A DNA stretch of 64,000 nt from Rhodanobacter sp. AS-Z3 (GCF_029224025.1 NZ_CP119392.1:1573001-1637000), one strand, 5' to 3'; counted from the first letter of the stretch, positions 9,255 through 17,457 are shown. Program-made: numbers and translations. Notes: a model not told the origin generated them from the letters alone.

Positions 9255-10355
9255 TCAGTACCTCAGGACGGCGCCGCCGAAGGACAGGCCTGCGCCCGAG
9301 CCAACCAGCGCCATCAACTCTCCGCGACGAATTCGCCCGGAAGTGATGGCGTGATGCAAGGTGACCGGGATCGATGCCGCCATCTGATTGCCATGTGTGG
9401 CCAGTACCTTCACCAGCATGTCGGCCGGCAGTTTCAGTGCGGATTCCAGATGCGCCAGCCCCTTCGCGCTGGCCTGGTGCGGGATGATGCAGCGCAGTTG
9501 GGTCAGGCTGACTTGTGCGCGCTCAAACAGCTTGTCCAGAAAACCTGGCAGGCGTTGCGCGGCCATGCGGTAGGTCGCGCGGCCCTGCATTTCGAAGCAG
9601 GCACCTTGCAGAAACTCGGCCAGGTGGGTGCGTGGCCGAATCCGCGTTCCGCCGGATCGCACCTGGCACAAATCCGCGCCGGCCGAGTAGGTTTCGAAAT
9701 GCGTACCCAGCAGCTCGGCGCCGTCCGTTCCTTCCGCTGCGCCCAGCACCACGGCGGCAGCACCATCGCCGAAGAGCATGGCGGTCTCCGCATCGTCTTC
9801 ACGCAAGCCGGCTGATGGAATCTCGCTGGATACGATCAGCACACGCCGATAGCGCCCTGCCGCGATAGCCATGCTCAGCAAATCCAGTGCGGCGAGAAAA
9901 CTGAGGCAGGTCGCATTGATGTCAAACGCAGGAATGCCGCTTTCCGCAAGGCCGAGTTGACGCTGGATCAGCACGCCCGAGCAGGGAATGGCCTGCTCCA
10001 TCACGCTGCACGCGGACACGATGCAATCAAGCTCGCCGGCCTGCATGTCAGCGGCCTTCAGCGCCGCTCGCGCCGCCATGGCGCCCATCGATGATGTGGT
10101 CTCATGATCTCCGGCGTAGTAACGCCGTTCGATACCGGCATGTTTCAAGGTCCAGCCGGTGGCTTTTTTCCAGCGGCGATCCAGCGCGTGTGATTCGACA
10201 CAGGTGGCGGGGACATGCTCGCCGGTGCCGAGAATCCGCAGCGGAAGCGCGTTGGATCGATTTTCTGTCTGCACGATGCCTGAGCCCGAAGTGAAAGCGT
10301 TGAATGGAGCGTGCATGGTGCGGCAGGCGCTGTGCAAGCTGGCCTGGCAATCCAT
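9255..10355 (-). CDS. 3-oxoacyl-ACP synthase III family protein (FabH/OleA-like)
   Basis: A thiolase-fold condensing enzyme of up to 366 residues. The catalytic triad is visible: Cys in DINATCLSFLAAL, His in CIIPHQASAKG and Asn in THGNQMAASIP, with a terminal GSGAGLSFGGAVLRY. It condenses an acyl-thioester with malonyl-ACP/CoA or another acyl-CoA. The start is uncertain: about 43 residues precede the first FabH-like strand (LRILGTGEHVPA), so GTG near 10270 or ATG at 10316 are alternatives. First gene of the six-gene minus-strand cluster, divergent from an XRE regulator 68 bp away. It is not the primary FabH by context, since no fab genes are nearby. Confidence 0.88.
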   Translation of the reverse strand: MDCQASLHSACRTMHAPFNAFTSGSGIVQTENRSNALPLRILGTGEHVPATCVESHALDRRWKKATGWTLKHAGIERRYYAGDHETTSSMGAMAARAALKAADMQAGELDCIVSACSVMEQAIPCSGVLIQRQLGLAESGIPAFDINATCLSFLAALDLLSMAIAAGRYRRVLIVSSEIPSAGLREDDAETAMLFGDGAAAVVLGAAEGTDGAELLGTHFETYSAGADLCQVRSGGTRIRPRTHLAEFLQGACFEMQGRATYRMAAQRLPGFLDKLFERAQVSLTQLRCIIPHQASAKGLAHLESALKLPADMLVKVLATHGNQMAASIPVTLHHAITSGRIRRGELMALVGSGAGLSFGGAVLRY

Positions 10356-10382
10356 CGTTCCATCATCCCGACAGCGTCATAT

Positions 10383-10412
10383 ATTGATACTCTTCTTTCC
10401 GATGGTATCGAT
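10383..10412. promoter_or_regulatory. Inverted repeat in the divergent promoter region (candidate operator)
   Basis: Within the 68-bp gap between the ketoacyl synthase and the XRE regulator, ATTGATAC (10383-10390) and GTATCGAT (10405-10412) form an 8-bp inverted repeat with one mismatch and 14-bp spacing. The adjoining TATATT is AT-rich against a GC-rich background and could hold a -10 box. Position and symmetry fit an operator for the adjacent regulator, controlling both directions. This is inference; no second copy was found in the window. Confidence 0.4.
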
Positions 10413-10423
10413 GGGAGACGCAG

Positions 10424-11185
10424 ATGGCCGGTTCCACCGCGGTAGTGCAGGCGATTCGAACCATCCTGCGCGAGCGAGGCATGACTTACCGCGACCTTGC
10501 CGGATTGCTCGGCCTGAGCGAGCCGACCGTCAAACGGGATCTGGGCCAGGGTAACTTCTCGCTGCGCCGGCTTGATCGAATCTGCGAGGTTCTTGCCGTC
10601 ACGGTGGAGGATTTGATTCGCAACGATCGCCCGTTCAATACGGCCTTGACCGAACTGAGCAAAAAGCAGGAGGCTGCCCTCGTTGCTGACGGAAAGTTGC
10701 TGCTGGTCACGTATCTGATCGTGAACGACTGGCGCTTCAACGAGATGATGGCGACGTTCCGGATTGACGAGAATGAGCTGATCTCGCTGCTGCTGAAACT
10801 GGATCAGCTGCGGATCATCGAGTACCGGCCGCCCCGGCGAATCAGGAAACTGACGGCGCGGAATTTTTCCTGGCGCAAGGATGGGCCGGTCGAAGGCTTC
10901 TTTCTATCTCGCGTATTGCCGGAGTTTTTTGATGGGCCGTTCGACGGCGCTGGTGATGCGTTCCACTTCGTCGGCGGAACCCTTTCCGAAGCCTCGCGCG
11001 CTCGCATGAAAGTCGCCGTAGCACGCCTCGTGGAGGAATTCGAGCAACTCGCCCGCAATGATGCCCGCTTGCCACTGGAGACTCGTGATGGTTGCAGCGC
11101 AGTGATTGCGTTGCGTAAATGGGAATTTTCCGAGTTCACTGTATTGCGGCGTTCCGGCAAAAGCACTGCTTATCCATCGAAATAG
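10424..11185 (+). CDS. XRE-type helix-turn-helix transcriptional regulator
   Basis: A 253-residue protein with an N-terminal helix-turn-helix (about residues 18-60: MTYRDLAGLLGLSEPTVKRDL, then LDRICEVLAVTVEDL), of the cro/cI type. The remaining ~190 residues form a long C-terminal region without a recognisable ligand domain. It includes an Arg-rich stretch near YRPPRRIRKLTARNF. A GGGAGA ribosome-binding site precedes the ATG. It is transcribed divergently from the six-gene biosynthetic cluster and is the likely pathway regulator. The 148 bp following it hold no visible gene. Confidence 0.85.
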   Translation: MAGSTAVVQAIRTILRERGMTYRDLAGLLGLSEPTVKRDLGQGNFSLRRLDRICEVLAVTVEDLIRNDRPFNTALTELSKKQEAALVADGKLLLVTYLIVNDWRFNEMMATFRIDENELISLLLKLDQLRIIEYRPPRRIRKLTARNFSWRKDGPVEGFFLSRVLPEFFDGPFDGAGDAFHFVGGTLSEASRARMKVAVARLVEEFEQLARNDARLPLETRDGCSAVIALRKWEFSEFTVLRRSGKSTAYPSK

Positions 11186-11333
11186 AAGCGGCCGCGACGC
11201 ATGCCGTGGCAGCATGTGCTGGCAACACTGCGAGCGGCTGGTTGATGGAGTCTTCGAGGGCAGGTGACCCGATCGACGCGAAGTTGTTGAACTGGCTCTA
11301 AGATGTCCCAACCACTCCAGAGGGAACCGCGCC

Positions 11334-12434
11334 ATGCCGATTACCGTAGCCGCTTTGTGCGAAACCGCCCTCGGCGAGCGTCGTGTGGCGATCACCCCGG
11401 AGATGGCGAAGAAAATGCGCGCCAAGGGCTTGCGGGTTTTCCTTGAGCATGACGCCGGGCGCGCAGCAGGCTTTCCTGATGCCAGTTATGTGGATGTCGA
11501 GTTTGCCGACGCTGCAACGGTGCTGGCTGAAGCTGATCTGCTGACCTGCGTGTTGCCGCCGGACGATGCGGTGTTTGCCGGCCTGCGCGAGGGCAGCGTG
11601 GTGGTTGGTCAGTTACGGCCTTATGGTGCGGCGGAGCGCCTTGCTGCGCTGACGGCGCGCAAGTTGAGCGCGTTCTCGCTGGAGCTGTTGCCGCGCACCA
11701 CGCGTGCCCAGGCGATGGATGTGCTCAGTTCGCAAGCGGCGGTGGCAGGTTATCGCGCCATGCTGATCGCGGCGGAGGCGTCACCAAAATTCTTCCCGAT
11801 GCTGACCACGGCGGCTGGCACGATCCGCCCGTCGAAGGTGCTGGTGATCGGCGCTGGCGTGGCGGGCCTGCAGGCGATCGCCACGGCGCGCCGGCTCGGT
11901 GCACAGATCGAAGGCTATGACGTGCGTCCGGAAACGCGCGAGCAGGTCGAGTCGCTGGGTGCGAAGTTTCTGGAACTGGGAGTCAGCGCGGCAGGCAGCG
12001 GTGGTTATGCCCGTGAGTTGTCCGCTGAAGAGCGCGCTGCGCAGCAGCAGGCGTTGGCCGATCACCTGAAGACATTCGACGTGGTGGTCAGTACCGCCGC
12101 GGTGCCGGGACGACCAGCGCCGAAGATCATTACCGCAGCGATGGTCGAGGGCATGAAGCCCAGCGCGCTGATTGTCGACCTGGCGGCCGAGAGTGGCGGC
12201 AACTGCGACCTGACCCGACCGGGTCAGCGGATTGAACACGGCGGCGTGGTGATTTTCGGACCGCTGAATCTTCCAGCAGGCGCGCCGTTGCATGCGTCGG
12301 AGATGTATGCGCGCAACGTGTTCAACTTTGTTGAACTGCTGGTACGCGATGGCGCACTGAAGCCTGACTTTGATGACGAACTGGTTGCGAAAAGTTGCGT
12401 GAGCCATGCCGGCGAAACGCGCTTCGCGGGCTGA
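11334..12434 (+). CDS. pntA: NAD(P) transhydrogenase subunit alpha part 1 (soluble NAD-binding domain I)
   Basis: This 366-residue protein is the soluble dI component of the proton-translocating transhydrogenase in the three-polypeptide form (alpha1, alpha2, beta). It has the alanine-dehydrogenase-like N-terminus (ALGERRVAITPEMAKKM), the Rossmann motif VLVIGAGVAGLQAIATARRLGA, and the closed-loop region RPAPKIITAAMV typical of NAD(H)-binding dI. The complex moves hydride from NADH to NADP+ using the proton gradient to supply NADPH. RBS AGAGGGAA precedes the ATG. Unusually, its partners pntA2 and pntB lie 1.76 kb downstream, beyond three genes on the opposite strand. Confidence 0.95.
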   Translation: MPITVAALCETALGERRVAITPEMAKKMRAKGLRVFLEHDAGRAAGFPDASYVDVEFADAATVLAEADLLTCVLPPDDAVFAGLREGSVVVGQLRPYGAAERLAALTARKLSAFSLELLPRTTRAQAMDVLSSQAAVAGYRAMLIAAEASPKFFPMLTTAAGTIRPSKVLVIGAGVAGLQAIATARRLGAQIEGYDVRPETREQVESLGAKFLELGVSAAGSGGYARELSAEERAAQQQALADHLKTFDVVVSTAAVPGRPAPKIITAAMVEGMKPSALIVDLAAESGGNCDLTRPGQRIEHGGVVIFGPLNLPAGAPLHASEMYARNVFNFVELLVRDGALKPDFDDELVAKSCVSHAGETRFAG

Positions 12435-12520
12435 CCACGGCTTGAGTCACACCCACATGGCGTAGGACGGACCCCGTCCGTCGATACGTCGTCGGCGAAT
12501 TGGTTGGGTGGGCGCCCGCG

Positions 12521-13054
12521 CTACACCGGGTGCCCCGCTGTTGAAGGGCGATTCTGGCCTCGTTGTTCTTTCCATTGCTTGCGCTGCTCCGGCGACATTT
12601 CGCGCCAGCGCCGCATCAGGTTCTCGCGTTGGGCTGGCGGCAGTTTCTGGAAACGATCGTAGGTGGAGTGCAGTTGCTCGCGTTGCTGCGCAGGCATCTG
12701 GTGAAACTTGCGCATGTTTTCACGGGCCTGTTTGCGCTCGGCGGGCGTCATTTCCTGCCAGTGGGCGATGTGTTGGGTGACTGCTTCACGCTTTTCCGGC
12801 GGCAGCGTGGCCCAGTGTTCGGCACGCTGCAGCATCCGCGCCTGCTTGCGCGGTGGCATGGTGTCCCATTCGCCCTTGAGTGGTGCCAGCACATCACGCT
12901 GGGACGCATCCAGACTGGTCCACGGATGTGGCGCCGAGGCCTGATCGCGCGGTGGTGGTGGCGCTGCATTCTGCGCATGCAGCGCGGGGGCTGTCATGCC
13001 GCCGAGCAGGGCGGCAAACAGCAGGGGCAAGATCGGGCGAAGGATTCGATTCAT
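12521..13054 (-). CDS. DUF3106 domain-containing secreted/periplasmic protein
   Basis: A 177-residue protein with a Sec signal peptide (MNRILRPILPLLFAALLGGMTAPALHA, cleavage after AHA-like ALHA). The mature part is highly charged and repetitive: units such as LPPEKREAV, MTPAERKQA, MPAQQREQL, LPPAQRENL and MSPEQRKQW recur every ~17-18 residues, each a Pro-containing turn leading into a basic helix. This is the DUF3106 pattern, distantly like Spy/CpxP-type helical periplasmic proteins. It is the last gene of a sigma-factor / membrane protein / DUF3106 operon. Function is not known; envelope stress sensing or buffering is a guess. Confidence 0.85.
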   Translation of the reverse strand: MNRILRPILPLLFAALLGGMTAPALHAQNAAPPPPRDQASAPHPWTSLDASQRDVLAPLKGEWDTMPPRKQARMLQRAEHWATLPPEKREAVTQHIAHWQEMTPAERKQARENMRKFHQMPAQQREQLHSTYDRFQKLPPAQRENLMRRWREMSPEQRKQWKEQRGQNRPSTAGHPV

Positions 13055-13057
13055 GGC

Positions 13058-13471
13058 TCAGTGGGTTGCCGGCGTGCTGTCGGTACTGGCCAGCCAGTCG
13101 TAGAAGTCCAGGTTCTGGTAGAGGTTCGGATCGGTTTTGTCGGCATCGGGCGGCAGTTCGGTATCGGCGTCGTCGATGTTGCTGCTGACGGCCTGCGTCG
13201 CTGTTTGTGTGCCTTGCTGCGGCAGCGGTTGCCACACCATCAGCGCGGCGAGCGCGATCACGGCAAAGGCACCCGAGGGAATCAGCCAGCGGACGGTGTG
13301 ACGTACCGGCTTTTCCGCGGACTGAAGTGCCTCGCGACGGGCCGCGCGCAGTCGACCGGCCGTTACCGGATCGATCTGATGAGCTGCTTCGCGCCAAAGC
13401 TCGCGGGCGCGCTGCTCAAGATGGTTATCGGGACGGTTTTCGTCCTGCCTGTTTTTATCCAGCGAATTCAT
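13058..13471 (-). CDS. DUF3619-like membrane protein, probable anti-sigma partner
   Basis: A 137-residue protein with a cytoplasmic basic N-terminal half (residues 1-60), one transmembrane segment (LIPSGAFAVIALAALMVW) and a short acidic, probably periplasmic tail ending in LDFYDWLASTD. The start ATG at 13471 overlaps the sigma-factor stop in an ATGA, so the two are translationally coupled. The size, topology and coupling suit a membrane-bound anti-sigma factor; the sequence resembles DUF3619 proteins found in the same place in other xanthomonads. No ZAS zinc motif (HxxxCxxC) is present. A longer upstream open frame lies within the sigma gene and is not used. Confidence 0.8.
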   Translation of the reverse strand: MNSLDKNRQDENRPDNHLEQRARELWREAAHQIDPVTAGRLRAARREALQSAEKPVRHTVRWLIPSGAFAVIALAALMVWQPLPQQGTQTATQAVSSNIDDADTELPPDADKTDPNLYQNLDFYDWLASTDSTPATH

Positions 13472-14058
13472 CGCCAGTCCTCCAGTAGGTCGCGCAAATG
13501 ATGCATTGCGCGGGACAGATGGGTTTTCACGCTGCCTTCGGAGCAGCCCATGGCGCGCGCGGTTTCGGCGACGTCGAGTCCTTCCAGCATGCGCAGCATG
13601 AAGGCCTCGCGCTGGCGCTGCGGCAATTGCCTGACCGCCGCCGCCATGTCGGCGTAGGAGGCTGAGTCGTGCAGCCGGCCCAGTGGGTCCTGGCCGGGGT
13701 CGGCCGGTTCCCACGCGGGCAGTTCGTCACCGTCGCCATCGTGGCCACCGCCGAGCCAGCCGACCACGATTGAACGCACCTTGCGCCGACGCTGCAGGTC
13801 AACCACGCGCCGGCGCAAGATGCCCCAGAACAACGGCGCCCATTCAGTCGCCGGTTTGTCCCGGTAGTGCTTGACCAGGCGCAACATGGCGTCCTGCACC
13901 GCGTCCATCGCGTCTTCGCGGTGGCGCAACTGCAACTCGGCCATGCGGAACGCGCGCCGTTCAACTTGCGCCAGAAACGCGTCCAGCGAAGCGGGGACTT
14001 CGCGGACATCGTCCAGCGTCCCGGCGTCGAGTGTGCCGACCGCACTGTTCACGGACAT
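13468..14058 (-). CDS. ECF-family RNA polymerase sigma factor
   Basis: This is a sigma-70 family protein of the extracytoplasmic-function type, 196 residues from the preferred start. Region 2 is AFLAQVERRAFRMAELQLRHREDAMDAVQDAMLRLV (quoted in part), and region 4 is the helix-turn-helix LPQRQREAFMLRML, then DVAETARAMGCSEGSVKTHLSRA. ATG at 14058 has GGAG close upstream; a GTG at 14148 would extend it by 30 poorly conserved-looking residues and would nearly abut the divergent pntA2 gene. It heads an operon with a membrane protein and a DUF3106 protein, a classical sigma / anti-sigma / periplasmic partner arrangement. Confidence 0.88.
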   Translation of the reverse strand: MSVNSAVGTLDAGTLDDVREVPASLDAFLAQVERRAFRMAELQLRHREDAMDAVQDAMLRLVKHYRDKPATEWAPLFWGILRRRVVDLQRRRKVRSIVVGWLGGGHDGDGDELPAWEPADPGQDPLGRLHDSASYADMAAAVRQLPQRQREAFMLRMLEGLDVAETARAMGCSEGSVKTHLSRAMHHLRDLLEDWR

Positions 14059-14190
14059 CGTCTCCGCGTCTTCGGGTGAACCATCGTCGGGCTCCAGCGG
14101 TGTGCTCCCTGTGCTCAACGCGGCAGGCTCGCACGGGTTGACTGGCACCCGTATGATGCAGGCTCAACGGTGTTCCGACGGGGTGGGGTC

Positions 14191-14496
14191 ATGATCGACG
14201 GGTTCCTGGCGCTGTATATCTTCATGCTGGCCGCGTTTACCGGCTATGAAATCATTGCGCGGGTGCCGGTGATCCTGCATACGCCGCTGATGTCCGGGTC
14301 CAACTTCGTGCACGGCATTGTGCTGGTTGGCGCCATGATTGCGCTAGGCCGGGCGGAAACGCCGTTCGAGATCACCATTGGCTTCATTGGTGTGCTGCTG
14401 GGCGCGGGCAACGCCGCTGGCGGCTACGTGGTGACCGAGCGGATGCTGGAAATGTTCAAGTCCAGCAAGCCGGACGCCAGCAAGGGGAGCAAGTGA
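14191..14496 (+). CDS. pntA2: NAD(P) transhydrogenase subunit alpha part 2 (membrane)
   Basis: A 101-residue membrane protein with three hydrophobic segments (GFLALYIFMLAAFTGYEII; FVHGIVLVGAMIALG; ITIGFIGVLLGAGNAAGGYVV), the dII alpha part of split transhydrogenases. It contains the characteristic HTPLMSGSNFVHGIVLVGA sequence. ATG at 14191, with a purine-rich stretch (GGGGTGGGG) just upstream, is favoured over the GTG at 14170. The stop codon overlaps the pntB start. It pairs with pntA upstream and pntB directly downstream. Confidence 0.94.
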   Translation: MIDGFLALYIFMLAAFTGYEIIARVPVILHTPLMSGSNFVHGIVLVGAMIALGRAETPFEITIGFIGVLLGAGNAAGGYVVTERMLEMFKSSKPDASKGSK

Positions 14497-15968
14497 TGAC
14501 CTGGCTTCCGGATGTGATTAGGGATGATGTGATCAAGGCCTGCTATTTCCTCGCGGCCCTGCTGTTCATCCTAGGACTGAAACGCATGAGCTCACCGCGC
14601 ACGGCGCGCGGCGGCATCGTCTGGGCTGGCTACGGCATGTTGCTGGCGGTGCTGGCCACGTTCTTCCTGCCGGACATGCACAACCGGGGGCTGATCATCG
14701 CTGCGGTGCTGATTGGTGTAAGTGCCGCGTGGTGGACCGGCCGGCGCGTGGCGATGACGGCGATGCCGCAGATGGTGGCGCTGTACAACGGCATGGGCGG
14801 CGGTGCGGCGGCGGCGATTGGCGCGGTCGAGCTGATCGGCTATGCACGTGGGCTGGGCATGCTGCATGCCGTGCCGGATACCTCGCCGCTACGCCCGGAA
14901 GCCTGGGCAGTGAACGGTTTGCCGCCGGCGCTGACGCCGATTGAGCTGACCTTGGGCGTTCTCGGTGCGCTGATCGGTGCGGTGAGCTTCTCCGGTTCGC
15001 TGGTGGCGTTCGCCAAGCTGCAGGGCTGGATGGACAAGCGCTTCGTGTTTGCAGGGCAGCGTGCAGTCAACATGTTGTTGCTGGCCGCCGCCGTGGTGGT
15101 GGGTTTCATGCTGGTGCTGGGTCAGGCCAGCCTGCCGCTGATCCTGGTGTTCTTCGCGCTGGCGCTGTTGTTCGGCCTGTTGATGACGCTGCCGATCGGC
15201 GGCGCCGACATGCCGGTGGTGATTTCGTTGTACAACGCGTTCACTGGCCTGGCGGTGTCGTTCGAGGGCTTCGTGCTGGGCAATGAGGCGATGATCATTG
15301 CCGGCATGGTGGTCGGCGCGGCCGGCACCTTGCTCACGCAGTTGATGGCCAAGGCGATGAACCGCTCGATCGGCAACGTGCTGTTCGGCAGCTTCGGTGC
15401 CAGCGGTGGCGAAGCGCAGGAAATCAGTGGCGCGCAGAAGCCGATCGACGGCGCCGATGCGGCAGTGATGATGGCGTACGCCGAGCGCGTGGTGATCGTG
15501 CCCGGCTACGGCCTGGCGGTGGCGCAAGCGCAGCACAAGGTGTGGGAATTCGCCCAGTTGCTGATCAAGCGCGGGGTGAAGGTGAAGTTTGCGATTCACC
15601 CGGTGGCGGGCCGCATGCCCGGCCACATGAACGTGCTGCTGGCCGAAGCCGGCGTGCCGTACGACCTGATCGCCGACATGGAAGACATCAATCCGGAGTT
15701 CGCGACGACGGACGTGGCGTTGGTGATCGGCGCAAACGACGTGGTCAATCCGCTGGCCAAGACCGATCCGGCTTCACCGATCTACGGCATGCCGATTCTC
15801 GACGTGGGCAATGCGAAGCACGTCATTGTCATCAAGCGTGGCAAGGGCACCGGCTTTGCCGGCATCGAGAACGCGCTGTTCTACGCCGACAACACGCGCA
15901 TGTTGTACGGCGATGGTCAGGCCGCAGTGAGCGAGCTGGTGACCGGGCTGAAAGACGTCGACAGCTGA
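14496..15968 (+). CDS. pntB: NAD(P) transhydrogenase subunit beta
   Basis: A 490-residue integral membrane subunit with eight or nine hydrophobic segments in the first ~300 residues (dII beta), followed by the soluble NADP(H)-binding dIII domain. The latter shows VVIVPGYGLAVAQAQH (Rossmann fingerprint), HPVAGRMPGHMNVLLAEA, VALVIGANDVVNPLAK and VIKRGKGTGFAGIEN. ATG at 14496 lies in a TGATG stop-start overlap with pntA2 and sits 6 nt after AGGGGAG; a GTG three bases earlier is also possible. Together with pntA and pntA2 it forms the NADPH-generating proton-coupled transhydrogenase. Confidence 0.95.
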   Translation: MTWLPDVIRDDVIKACYFLAALLFILGLKRMSSPRTARGGIVWAGYGMLLAVLATFFLPDMHNRGLIIAAVLIGVSAAWWTGRRVAMTAMPQMVALYNGMGGGAAAAIGAVELIGYARGLGMLHAVPDTSPLRPEAWAVNGLPPALTPIELTLGVLGALIGAVSFSGSLVAFAKLQGWMDKRFVFAGQRAVNMLLLAAAVVVGFMLVLGQASLPLILVFFALALLFGLLMTLPIGGADMPVVISLYNAFTGLAVSFEGFVLGNEAMIIAGMVVGAAGTLLTQLMAKAMNRSIGNVLFGSFGASGGEAQEISGAQKPIDGADAAVMMAYAERVVIVPGYGLAVAQAQHKVWEFAQLLIKRGVKVKFAIHPVAGRMPGHMNVLLAEAGVPYDLIADMEDINPEFATTDVALVIGANDVVNPLAKTDPASPIYGMPILDVGNAKHVIVIKRGKGTGFAGIENALFYADNTRMLYGDGQAAVSELVTGLKDVDS

Positions 15969-16046
15969 TCTACCTTCGGTGTCGCGTGGGCAAGATCCGC
16001 CAGGTCTTTGCACCATCACCACCGATAGCGTCGGGCCGTGCCCGCC

Positions 16047-16490
16047 CTACGACAGCTTCGATGAGCGGGGGCGCGGCTGGCGCCAGGCCAGCCACGCCGC
16101 CAGCAGCATGCCGATGGCGGCATAAACCAAATCGGCCGGCGACAGAGCCAGGCGGGTGAGCTGCCACAGCATGCCGACGCCCGCCGTCTTCATCGCGTCG
16201 ATCAGCCCGATACCCATGTTTCCGGCAACCAGCACGCTGGCGATCAGCATGTTGACGTAGAACGTGGCCAGCAAGGTCGCAGCGGCGGCCAGCAGGGCCG
16301 CGCCCGCGCCTGCCGGCCGTACGCTGGTGCGGATGGTCAGCGCAAGCAGGGCGCCGATGGGTAGTGCCAGCCAGGGTGCCGGGTGACGCAAGTACATCGC
16401 GGCAACCATCCACACCGCACCACCCGCCAGTCCCAGCATGGCGGCGCTGAACAATGCCAAGGTGTTCACCATTGAGGCGCGTGCGCTCAT
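16047..16490 (-). CDS. Small four-helix hypothetical membrane protein
   Basis: About 147 residues, nearly all hydrophobic, with four predicted transmembrane helices: ALFSAAMLGLAGGAVWMVAA, WLALPIGALLALTI, ALLAAAATLLATFYVNMLIA and DLVYAAIGMLLAAWLAW. I do not recognise a family; it is neither a transporter signature nor an enzyme I can name. ATG at 16490 or 16472 are both plausible; the much longer open frame runs antisense through sufT and is not coding. It faces away from sufT and converges on pntB. The 204 bp between it and sufT show no obvious feature beyond an AT-richer patch near 16550. Confidence 0.65.
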   Translation of the reverse strand: MSARASMVNTLALFSAAMLGLAGGAVWMVAAMYLRHPAPWLALPIGALLALTIRTSVRPAGAGAALLAAAATLLATFYVNMLIASVLVAGNMGIGLIDAMKTAGVGMLWQLTRLALSPADLVYAAIGMLLAAWLAWRQPRPRSSKLS

Positions 16491-16694
16491 CGGCGGCGCC
16501 GGGTCAGCAGGGCAGGAAACATGCAAATTCCATACGGACGAAGCGTTCATCATAGCTTGCTGTAGAGCTTGCGCCCGTGGCCTCCGGATGGTGGAGGCTG
16601 ATCTGGGACAAGCGGTCGAGCGCCGCGGCCGGCATAATAGGCAGCTCCGGGTTCGACGCATGGGCGCACCCACCGATACAGAATTGAGGTTGGC

Positions 16695-17252
16695 ATGAGT
16701 GGTTTCAGTCTGAGCAGCGAGCCGTTTACCCTGGTGCGCGATTGCAACGCCGTAATGGTGCCGCAGGGTGAGCAGGTGACACTTCCCGCGGGCCAGATTG
16801 GCTACATTACCCAGGCCCTGGGTGGCAGTTTTACTGTCTACGTGGAAGGCAATCTGTTCCGCATCGCCGGCGACGACGCCGATGCGCTGGGCAAGCCGCG
16901 ACCGGAGCCGATCGTGGTGGCTGCGAATGCCACCAACGAGGATGTCGAGAAACTGGCATGGGATCAGCTGCGCTCCGTGTTCGATCCAGAAATTCCGGTG
17001 AACGTGGTTGAGCTGGGGCTGGTCTACGACCTCAGTCTGGAGCAACTGGAATCCGGTGAGCGCAAGGTCTACGTGAAACTTACCCTGACTGCGCCGGGCT
17101 GCGGCATGGGCGACATCCTGGTTGACGATGCGCGCACCAAGCTGGAGATGATTCCCACCATCAGCGAAGCCGAAGTGGATCTGGTGTTCGATCCACCGTG
17201 GTCGCATTCAATGATGTCGGAAGCAGCGAAGCTTGAAACCGGCATGCTTTGA
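16695..17252 (+). CDS. sufT: Putative Fe-S cluster assembly protein SufT
   Basis: The 185-residue protein has an N-terminal beta-rich segment (VPQGEQVTLPAGQIGYITQALGG) followed by a MIP18/DUF59 domain, the SufT arrangement. The DUF59 hallmarks are VFDPEIPVNVVELGLVYDL, TLTAPGCGMGD (the conserved Cys) and VDLVFDPPWSHSMMSEAAK. SufT works in maturation of iron-sulfur proteins as an accessory factor. Here it is monocistronic and away from any suf or isc operon. ATG is preceded by GAGGTTG. Confidence 0.92.
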   Translation: MSGFSLSSEPFTLVRDCNAVMVPQGEQVTLPAGQIGYITQALGGSFTVYVEGNLFRIAGDDADALGKPRPEPIVVAANATNEDVEKLAWDQLRSVFDPEIPVNVVELGLVYDLSLEQLESGERKVYVKLTLTAPGCGMGDILVDDARTKLEMIPTISEAEVDLVFDPPWSHSMMSEAAKLETGML

Positions 17253-17457
17253 TCCACTGAATCCAGCCGTCGTGACTGCTGAGGTTCGCGTACAGGACAG
17301 ATTTTCCTCGCGGTGAAAATGATGCTTTTGAACAGCGTGCAACGCGCTCTTCGCTCGTCGAAATGTCTTCGATGTGGGCATGCGATGGAATCGGCAAACG
17401 TCATTTTTACCGGGTTTTCGCGCCATCCTCACATTTCCATCCGCAGCACATGGCTGG
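17253..17457. other. Intergenic stretch after sufT
   Basis: About 205 bp without a supportable gene. The region is moderately AT-rich for this genome (AAAATGATGC, TCATTTTTACC) and leads into the promoter region of the first protease. I see no clear terminator for sufT. Confidence 0.5.
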
